Assembly: GCA_014281115.1 (NCBI GenBank)
Contig: JACONQ010000004.1
Coordinates: forward strand, 930,001-994,000
Direction: 5' to 3'
Source of the DNA: Laburnicola sp. R22_1
Taxonomy: Eukaryota; Ascomycota; Dothideomycetes; Pleosporales; Didymosphaeriaceae
DNA length: 64,000 nucleotides
The stretch's first letter is position 1. The number at the start of each line of letters is the position of its first letter. Positions 57,450-64,000 of the stretch are shown piece by piece. Made by a program: the position numbers and the translations under genes. Below the pieces are notes generated by a model that was given only the letters and a program-made list of their open reading frames with translations, searched no databases and was not told the DNA's origin.

Positions 57450-58403
57450 CTAAACCTTGTTCACACCAAAATTATCCACGGGCGCATCCGCCTTCACACT
57501 CTCCCAAATCTTCTCAATCCTCTCCACCGCCCCCTGACTCAACCCTCCCTTCTTCAACCCCGCCGCCGTCTCCTCAATCTGCTCCAACCTACTCGCCCCA
57601 AAAATCACCGCATCCCCCAAGTCCTCCCTCAGCGCAGAATTATACCCCACCCAGCGATACGCCAGCTCCGCTTTGCTCACGCCCTCGGCCTCGGCAACAC
57701 TATTCCACTCGCCCAACGCCGCTCGCAAACTCGGCTTATCATACAACCGCTTATACATGCCGCCGATCGCGACGTCGTTGAAGCGGCCCGCGCCGGCATC
57801 CAGGTCTGCGGGCGTTTTGGTTAGAAACCCGCCGGCGAGCGGGGAGTACGCGTAAAAGCAGATGTTGAGCTTGCGCAGCGTGGGGAAGAGGATGGTTTCG
57901 AGGTGGCGTGCTATCGGGGAGTAATTCCCCTGGTATACGGTGGGGAGGACGTACCCTTTTTCTTGGGCGAGGTCGTAGACGGCTTGGACCTGTTGGGGGG
58001 TGAAGTTCGAGAGGCCGAAGCGCTTGAAGTAGCCGTTCTTGTGGGCTTGGTTTATGCCTTCTAATGTGTCGGCGAGGGGTACGGTGTCGTCTGGGGCGTG
58101 GATGTAGAGGATGTCGACTTGGGGAATTTGCAGGCGGGAGAGGCTGTCTTGCACGTCGTGGAGGATGGTGTCTTTGGTGGCGTTGCCGGGGCCAAACCCG
58201 CCGACGATTTTGGTGTCGATTGTGAAGGAGATGCGGGCGGGTTGGGTGCCGAGGGCGGATTCGGAGCCTGGGTAGAGGCGGGCGGTGTCGATTGTTGTGA
58301 CGCCAGCTTTTTGGAGGAGGGTCAGGGCTGTGGTGACGGTGGAGGGGTCGGAGTAGGGGCCGTGGGGGATGGAGCCGCCGCCGAAGACGGCTTTGATGGG
58401 CAT
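57450..58403 (-). CDS. Aldo-keto reductase, 317 aa
   Basis: NADPH-dependent reductase with the TIM-barrel AKR fold. Single exon. The catalytic set is visible: Asp and Tyr in TIDTARLYPGSE, Lys in IDTKIVGG, His in LYIHAPDD. Further family motifs are RFGLSNFTPQQV, YQGNYSPIAR, YAYSPLAGG and the cofactor-binding end VIFGASRLEQIEET. The order resembles the AKR7 (aflatoxin aldehyde reductase-like) and AKR13 groups. Cytosolic. The substrate cannot be told from sequence. No pathway neighbour is obvious. Confidence 0.92.
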   Translation of the reverse strand: MPIKAVFGGGSIPHGPYSDPSTVTTALTLLQKAGVTTIDTARLYPGSESALGTQPARISFTIDTKIVGGFGPGNATKDTILHDVQDSLSRLQIPQVDILYIHAPDDTVPLADTLEGINQAHKNGYFKRFGLSNFTPQQVQAVYDLAQEKGYVLPTVYQGNYSPIARHLETILFPTLRKLNICFYAYSPLAGGFLTKTPADLDAGAGRFNDVAIGGMYKRLYDKPSLRAALGEWNSVAEAEGVSKAELAYRWVGYNSALREDLGDAVIFGASRLEQIEETAAGLKKGGLSQGAVERIEKIWESVKADAPVDNFGVNKV

Positions 58404-58589
58404 GGTGTTTGTGAGTGTGGGGTTGCTGTGAGAAGGGGGTCGTTGGTGGGGTAGAAGTGAAGAGGGGTTGGTGGGAAGGCGAGTCGTTCACGGTGTTGGT
58501 ACCTAGGTACTACTTTGGAGCGAGGGAATGTTCGGGGAGAGTTTTATATAGACCTGGTGCTAGCTGGATGTCTTCCCCTGTACATCCTT

Positions 58590-58775
58590 GTCAGTTGCGT
58601 GTAATCGGCCCTTTACAATCATTACGTTATGCTTTAGCTCCCTACTATAGCTAATCCTAATTGCACCTTTTTTTTATACGTACTTTAGCTATTAAACCTT
58701 AGTTATACTTGCTATTAAGTTTTATAATTTGTAAAAGGTTAGGTTAACTACAAATGGATATGAATGAATGAATGA
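58590..58775 (+). repeat. RIP-mutated 3' end of the intron-rich retroelement
   Basis: Aligns with 26541-26767 but lacks the 57 nt that form the intron-like segment 26562-26618. Nearly all differences are C-to-T or G-to-A in this copy. It ends in a (GAAT)n tail at 58762-58773. It lies upstream of the AKR gene. Confidence 0.8.
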
Positions 58776-58877
58776 AAATGCTGCCGACGGGCGATAATTA
58801 CCCCGTTGATGCCCCACATCCATACGCCTCTCTAAAAACCGATACCTCCGCCTCCACCTGCCACCACCATGGAATTG

Positions 58878-59030
58878 CCGTAGAAATTGGCCCATAACGA
58901 ATCGTCCGAACCACTTTCAGAACTAATTAGCGACTTCGCATAATAACTTTAGCCTGCTTTAAAAACAATTCTGTCGATTAATTGGTTCTTGAAGTAGTTA
59001 GGACAATTCATTATGGGCCAATTTCTACGG
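58878..59030. mobile_element. 153-bp MITE
   Basis: Inverted ends of about 36 bp (ccgtagaaattggcccataa at each end, then a few C/T differences) flank about 80 bp of unrelated DNA. There is no coding capacity, and no clear target-site duplication could be read. Confidence 0.75.
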
Positions 59031-59600
59031 TAAATCCGTGGGCCGTTCCGTAACGTCATCCCAGCCAAGGTGCTATAATTACTAATCACATAGAAGCCTC
59101 GGTGTGAGAATCTTGCACACGGTTGAACGTGGCGGTACGAAGTCACGCTTCGTCGGTGGTGATTGCAACGGGGGAAACAAGGGATTACTCGCGCTCTTGC
59201 TTGCCTAGGTATCTCGGGATGAGCAATTGCTGCGTTTACTTATTTCTAATATCAAAAGGGTGATTGATAATTGTTTATGAACGATATACTGTGCGGTGTT
59301 AAGAGGACACCAAAAATTGCACTCTTGAATGCAAACAAGTGCACGATTACAGGCGTAGTTGCACATAGGAAAATTCTCTATCTTGATATGGCTACTTAGG
59401 AATAGCACGGTGAAATGCGTGGGATAGTATCCGGTACAGATATAATAGACGGGATGTTAGTAGGCGTGTAAGAGTTACTGCTCCGTAGGTACATTTTCCA
59501 CGGATCGTGATATTCGCCCCCACTTAGAAGCGTAAAAATTCATTTTGACCTTGCGACAAGAATAGCAAACGATTGGTCTGTCTAATCTGATCCAAATCAT
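59031..59600. other. Intergenic, no supported gene
   Basis: About 570 bp between the MITE and the questin-oxidase-like gene. Nothing recognised. Confidence 0.5.
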
Positions 59601-61249
59601 TCATACCCTACACAACTTCCCGTTCGACCGCTTAGGAATATCTTTCCACGCCTCATCAAACCCACAACTCCTCACCCACGTAGGCCCACCTGCTTCAACA
59701 CTATCAATCGCCATATTTCCCAACACCCTCCACATATCGCCCTTGATCACGAAGCCCTTCTTGTCCTCGTACTTTGCGCATTCCTGCTCGCCATGCGCTA
59801 GCGCCCGCACTAACTTGCTCGCGTGTCCATCGTCCGAGTACGCGTTCACGCGCTGGAAAATCTCGTCCCATGACGAGTTCTTGGCAGATTCGTACTGTGT
59901 GATTTCGTCGAGGAGCAGGGCGGGTGAGGCGCGGGAGGCGTACATGGTGAGGTCGTTGCGGACTTTCCACTCGAGGAGGCGAACTTTGGTGGCGGGGGCG
60001 AGGGAGGGGAGTTTGAGGAAGGCGGAGAAGAAGATGGCGCAGTTTACGCAGTGGATGTAGAAGAAGTCGAACTTGATCTGATGAGGAGGGTGTTGCGCGG
60101 CGGCCGTGAAGTATACTGCGGCACGTTAGTATTAGCCATGTGGATGTGGGTAGCGGGTAGTGGACGTGGACGTACCGCCGGCATTAATCATCTCGGCTGT
60201 CTTCTCTTCGAGTTGGTCTTCCGAGACGACGTATTGGCTTGCGTACTTGAGCATCTCGTTCGGAGCACGCTTCATGATTCCGTCGCGGATCTTGTTACCA
60301 TCGCCCCAGTGTGCCGACGAGGTCAATTTCTTGTCCGCGCGGATCTCGTCGAGTAACTGCACGATGCTCTTTGTGGAGTGTGGTTCTGCGCCGCTGGCTT
60401 TGGCAGTTTTCTCGGCCTCGAGGAAGAGAGGCGCCATCCAGCTATCGTGGACAGCGGCTTGCGCAAGGGCTTCGGCGATGATGGCGGGTTGCCGGAACTC
60501 GATACCGAACCCCAAGTGGATGATGGGATGGAGGAAACCTGCACAATCGCGTTAGGAATGAGCTAGATCAGAGTCGCATGGGAGAGCAATGTTACCTGCG
60601 AACAATCTCGCGAGCATGTCATCCGCCCGCTCATCGCCCTTGAACAGCTCGTCGTTGACCACGTTCTCCCACCCCTTCTTGCTGATCTCGTCCTCAAAGT
60701 ACTTCAAGAAGTCATGATAGTATTTCTCCTTCCCGAGACATGTCTTGAACCTCTCCGGCTGATGCATATCATCCACGATCTCCTTCTTCAGCGTCTCCGG
60801 TGGGCGTTGGTAGTACGCGTTGTTATTGTAGCCTCTCTTGATTTCCTCCGGTGAGGCTTTGAGAGCGAAGAGGGTCAGGAGGTGGTGAACAATGTGATTC
60901 TAAGAAGCTCGCTATTAGCTACGAATCTGCAAGCGGGAAGGAGTCTTACGTGAAAGCCAGCATGATTGAAGAAGATGTGATGCTTCTCATGGTTCTCCTG
61001 CAACAACTCACTCGCAACCTTCGCGCTCTCCTCTCCAACACCCTTGACAAAGAACTCGGGCTGGAGCCGCGTATCCAGCTGCACCGTCGACGCCGTAGCC
61101 ATTGCGCGTATGAAAACCGTCTTATCCGCTTTCCAGAGATGCTGAATACCCTTGGGTGAGAATGCTTTGTTCAAGCCCACTGCAGTCAGTCCCACGGCGG
61201 AAGCAACGACAGCGGCAGTCCTTAAGTACGCAGGCCGTCTGGTAAACAT
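59601..61249 (-). CDS. Questin-oxidase-like protein (AflY/HypC-type family), four exons, 493 aa
   Basis: Exons 61249-60950, 60899-60596, 60538-60176 and 60115-59601; introns of 50, 57 and 60 nt with normal ends, all joins in frame. Family features: LLQENHEKHHIFFNHAGFHNHIVHHLL near the N-terminus, NNNAYYQRPP, FLHPIIHLGFGIEF, and the C-terminal WIRSCGFDEAW-like motif (here WVRSCGFDEAW). Members of this family include questin oxidase and AflY-like Baeyer-Villiger-type enzymes of anthraquinone and xanthone pathways. A hydrophobic N-terminus (AAVVASAVGLTAVGL) may be a mitochondrial or membrane signal. There is no polyketide synthase nearby, so the role here is unknown; many such genes lie outside clusters. 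Confidence 0.85.
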
Positions 61250-61631
61250 TGATCAGCTACCTTTTCTAGATCACCGCACTTCGAGGCTCTCGAAGGAGGT
61301 GTGCGTCATATAAACGCGGGCATTATCGCATGGTGATGACCGAAGCCGACTGGTGCGCGTCGGGACTGGTCGCGTGGCGGGGAAGCTTTAGCGTCTACAG
61401 CCTGGCTCGGGAACTCGGAGCATTGCACAAACGACATCACGGCGAGTATGGGACAAATGTGGCTGGCTGTGAGCTTCGTAAGCGAGCTTATACACAACAG
61501 TGATGATGATTACTCTACCTATGAATTCTAGACCTACCCAGCAATACAGGCACTTGGACAACTGCCTCGAGCGCTTCAAGCTACCAGTAGAGACCACACA
61601 TCATTGGAACATAATCGCATTTCGCAACTCG

Positions 61632-61805
61632 TCAGATTAACCCCTCCTGATAGTACTCATTCCCATCAGCATCGATCCTCCACCCACCAAGAACATTCCT
61701 GTTAACCGTCGCATTGAGTATATGCCCAAAGTGAGCATTCTCAATCTGCTGCATAGCCTGGATCATGCGCTGATGAGCGAAAACAGCCTCCCATCGTTGT
61801 TGTCC
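61632..61805 (-). CDS. Candidate 3'-terminal exon of an unknown small gene
   Basis: The minus strand reads a well-formed protein end (RWEAVFAHQRMIQAMQQIENAH, shortened here to its key parts WEAVF, MIQAMQQIE and GGWRIDADGNEYYQ) to TGA at 61634-61632. An acceptor-like GAATAG precedes it near 61812. I could not find a convincing first exon, so the gene may be a remnant or have an upstream exon with an unclear start. Confidence 0.3.
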   Translation of the reverse strand, partial: GQQRWEAVFAHQRMIQAMQQIENAHFGHILNATVNRNVLGGWRIDADGNEYYQEGLI

Positions 61806-62082
61806 CGATGGCTATTCAAGGGTATGCGCGGGCAATGACTAGAGGCTTGTTGCTGCAGGTTGGTTATAGTTGGCAGCTGGATCGCGTAGATGCAAACGGG
61901 ATGAGAAAAGCGACTCATAGATCTGAATGATGTATAATACACCACTCAGCTACCGGACCGCATTTCACCATGGTGAATATGCTATGAAAATCAGCAACGC
62001 CATACTAAAGCACCATCGCTATGCACCAGGCTAAACCACCAATCATTTTCCGTCTTCATCATTCGATCGCATGAGAGTCCTA

Positions 62083-63240
62083 TCAGTACTTCTTCGCCTC
62101 CATGCCCTCAGGAGGCTCAGGCGCAACATACTTCTTGCCCACACTGCTCCAGTCCGTGCTCAGGACCGTGCCACCACTCTCCTGGTAGCTCTTCATCATG
62201 GCACGCTGAGCATCTTCTCCTGCGCCCTTGTAGAGCTGCTTGAAGAAGCGCGATGTCTCGTCACCTTCGTAATCGTCCTCCTCTCCAAGATCGTCCTTAG
62301 CCACCTTGTCCCAATTCTTGGCGCCTTTCTTCGAGGACGTAGGGTACGACGGGGCAGCCTCGGCGGCTGGCTTTGTGCTCTCGGTGACCGACGGTGACGC
62401 ATCCTGCTCTTCTGAAGACTTTGGCTGGTTCTTCACCTCGCCTTCGAGCGCGGGCCACTTCACACCAGGTGTGGCCTTTTTCAGTGTGACTTCGATCTTG
62501 GTAGGTGTAATGCGATAGCTAGACCGCTCAGGATCGACTTCGGCGTGGAAGGGGAGAAGATTGAAGTTGAACTCCTTGCCATCTGCGATGGGGTAGGATA
62601 TGTCCAGGGAGGTCCTCTCGATTTCTACGGTCGCCTTATCTTTTGGTACATTTTTCGCTAGGAGCGTGAAGGTGACATTCTCGTTGGTCTGGTACCAGTC
62701 GTGCTTAGGTTTATCGGTTGGCGGCGGTGGAGTCAAGGTCGAGGTCGCAGTGGAAGTCGACGTAGGCAGCTTTGTCTCGGTTTCCTTTCCCTGCCATGCC
62801 GACGTCGAGGCGAATTCCACGTCAGGCACGTCCTTCACTGTGATCTCCCTCCGCTCGTCGTCCTCTGGGACCTCCTTCAGCTTCGTCGCGATCTTGGTGT
62901 TCCAGATGGCCAGCGTCTTCTCCTTCTCGTCTAGCTTCTTCACGATGCCGAATATGTGTTCCGCATTCGCGTACTGTCCTAAGAAGAAAAGTGCAATGCC
63001 ACGCCGTAACTGGGCATCCTTGATGAGCTCGCGTCGCGCGCGCTTGTGCGCGAGGACCACACCCGTCTCGGCATCGGCGAGGGCCTCGGGGAACTTGGAC
63101 GATCGTTGGTAGGCTGTCGAGCGCTTGATGTAGTAGTCGACGGCGCCAGGGTTTGCTTCTATGGCTGCGGTATAGTGCTTCACCGCATCCTCATAGTTGC
63201 TGGCTGAGAGGGCAGCTGCGCCGCGGGCTGCTTGATCCAT
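62083..63240 (-). CDS. SGT1: SGT1 co-chaperone (TPR-CS-SGS), 385 aa
   Basis: Adaptor of Hsp90 and SCF ubiquitin ligases, needed for kinetochore assembly in yeast. Three domains in the canonical order: TPR repeats at residues about 1-110 (MDQAARGAAALSASNYEDAV); a CS domain at about 180-270 (HDWYQTNENVTFTLLAKNV, through SYRITPTKIEVTLKKATPGV); and an SGS domain at the C-terminus (SKKGAKNWDKVAKDD, then DETSRFFKQLYKGAGEDAQRAMMKSY and TDWSSVGKKY). The length is normal for the family and it is a single exon. A Pro/Thr-rich linker joins TPR and CS. No lesion was seen. Confidence 0.95.
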   Translation of the reverse strand: MDQAARGAAALSASNYEDAVKHYTAAIEANPGAVDYYIKRSTAYQRSSKFPEALADAETGVVLAHKRARRELIKDAQLRRGIALFFLGQYANAEHIFGIVKKLDEKEKTLAIWNTKIATKLKEVPEDDERREITVKDVPDVEFASTSAWQGKETETKLPTSTSTATSTLTPPPPTDKPKHDWYQTNENVTFTLLAKNVPKDKATVEIERTSLDISYPIADGKEFNFNLLPFHAEVDPERSSYRITPTKIEVTLKKATPGVKWPALEGEVKNQPKSSEEQDASPSVTESTKPAAEAAPSYPTSSKKGAKNWDKVAKDDLGEEDDYEGDETSRFFKQLYKGAGEDAQRAMMKSYQESGGTVLSTDWSSVGKKYVAPEPPEGMEAKKY

Positions 63241-63821
63241 GGCGGGGTAGCTCTCTGGTGGTAAGTTGTGCGTCGCGTATGTGAAACGGGGAGAGGGAAA
63301 CTGGGAAGGGAATTATATGAGTTCAATACTTACTGTAGCTGCGATTGCAGGAAGTGTTTAATTAAGTCAAGTTCCGCGCGGCACAGGTTGTGGTGGATTT
63401 TGTCGAAGGAACATTGGAACCATGGTTGCCGCCTTGGCGTTTCGATGACTAATTGGATCACGTGAACAGCTCCGGACCGGGTCCCGGGTCCACCACATGC
63501 AGGCTGGACACATCCTCGAGGCTCAACCCACCTACCTGCCCAGGCACTTCGGATCCAGGTCAGCCCCTCAAGGTCTTTAAACCCCTGAGCAACCGAGAGG
63601 ATTGAGGACGTCCACAGCGTCATCCACACATAGGCACAGATCTTGCGTTACACCGGCGCACGCGCACTCTCCTATCTGGAATACTGACGAGCGCCCCTTG
63701 CGTTGCCGTCTTACTTTCCCACGCGACAACCATTGTGGCTGTTTTCGTAGCGGCGCCACGCGAACTCGACTTCAGCACCCCTAAGGTAAAGACCCGTTTT
63801 CAACATGTTGTTGTAGCCAGC
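63241..63821. promoter_or_regulatory. Divergent promoter region between SGT1 and a secreted-protein gene
   Basis: About 580 bp separate the two divergent starts. No specific site is claimed. Confidence 0.4.
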
Positions 63822-64000
63822 ATGCTGCATCTTCTGTTGCTGGCTTTGTTGCCAGCCCTTGTCGGAGCTGGCTCGATTGCCGAATGGCAGAAACCGCTGC
63901 CGAAGTCTCCAGGTGCAGCAAACTGTGGAAGGGGGCGGAAGGACGTGCATATCGGCAACACTTTTACATTCCATGTAAGCTCCACCACTTCGATCTCCAA
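63822..64000 (+). CDS. Secreted protein, first exon, runs off the right edge
   Basis: ATG at 63822 opens a signal peptide (MLHLLLLALLPALVGAGS). The mature part starts near IAEWQKPLPKSPG and includes an early cysteine. The exon ends at 63974 (TFTFH) with a GTAAGC donor in phase 0, and the intron runs to the window edge. The remainder is unseen, so the family is unknown. Confidence 0.55.
   Translation, partial: MLHLLLLALLPALVGAGSIAEWQKPLPKSPGAANCGRGRKDVHIGNTFTFHVSSTTSIS

Noticed and set aside
29001..61249. A secondary-metabolite cluster built from P450, tyrosinase, MFS, AKR and questin-oxidase-like genes
   Set aside because: The genes are spread over 32 kb among housekeeping genes and AT-rich relics, and no polyketide, peptide or terpene synthase is present.
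1..64000. CRISPR arrays, bacterial operons or prophage
   Set aside because: No regularly spaced repeats; introns and gene families are eukaryotic.

Overview
The window reads as a chromosome piece of a filamentous ascomycete (Pezizomycotina, most likely a Dothideomycete). Genes are split by short introns, mostly 41-60 nt, with GT..AG ends and CTAAC/CTGAC/CTAAT branch sites. Compact GC-balanced gene blocks alternate with very AT-rich blocks, and several repeats differ only by C-to-T and G-to-A changes, the mark of repeat-induced point mutation (RIP). The conserved genes (SGT1, a Tlg1-type syntaxin, a NatC LSM subunit, tyrosinase, CYP450, MFS) fit this. The class-level assignment is an inference.

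Layout. 1-8.5 kb: the end of a Fot1/pogo-type transposon, then five lineage-specific genes, two of them multi-pass membrane proteins. I rebuilt their exons by joining open frames across consensus introns. 8.57-15.6 kb: two decayed MULE DNA transposons in tandem, sharing terminal inverted repeats; the first is split by a 5'-truncated LINE with a clear 15-bp target-site duplication. 16.8-21.3 kb: three consecutive same-strand RING-type genes. 21.9-26.8 kb: a non-LTR-type reverse transcriptase whose reading frame is cut by six canonical spliceosomal introns, followed by a run of further intron-like units and a (GAAT)n tail. Its last 70 bp recur inverted at the other border. 26.9-30.8 kb: an F-box-like gene with one in-frame stop, and an intact six-exon cytochrome P450. 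33.5-41.2 kb: two AT-rich RIP-type blocks around a secreted tyrosinase. 43-64 kb: a normal housekeeping-like gene block: MFS transporter, small DnaJ-type zinc protein, mitochondrial protein, NAA38-like LSM protein, METTL25-like methyltransferase, syntaxin, membrane protein with disordered tail, aldo-keto reductase, questin-oxidase-like protein, SGT1, and the start of a secreted protein. A RIP-mutated fragment of the intron-rich retroelement and a 153-bp MITE lie between these.

The genes do not form one pathway. Housekeeping genes cover protein N-acetylation (NAA38), endosome-Golgi fusion (syntaxin) and chaperone/SCF work (SGT1). The tyrosinase, P450, AKR and questin-oxidase-like genes are oxidoreductases scattered over 32 kb with no backbone synthase, so I do not call a biosynthetic cluster. 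The most unusual object is the intron-bearing retroelement at 21.9-26.8 kb, together with its apparently processed, RIP-mutated copy at 58.6 kb.
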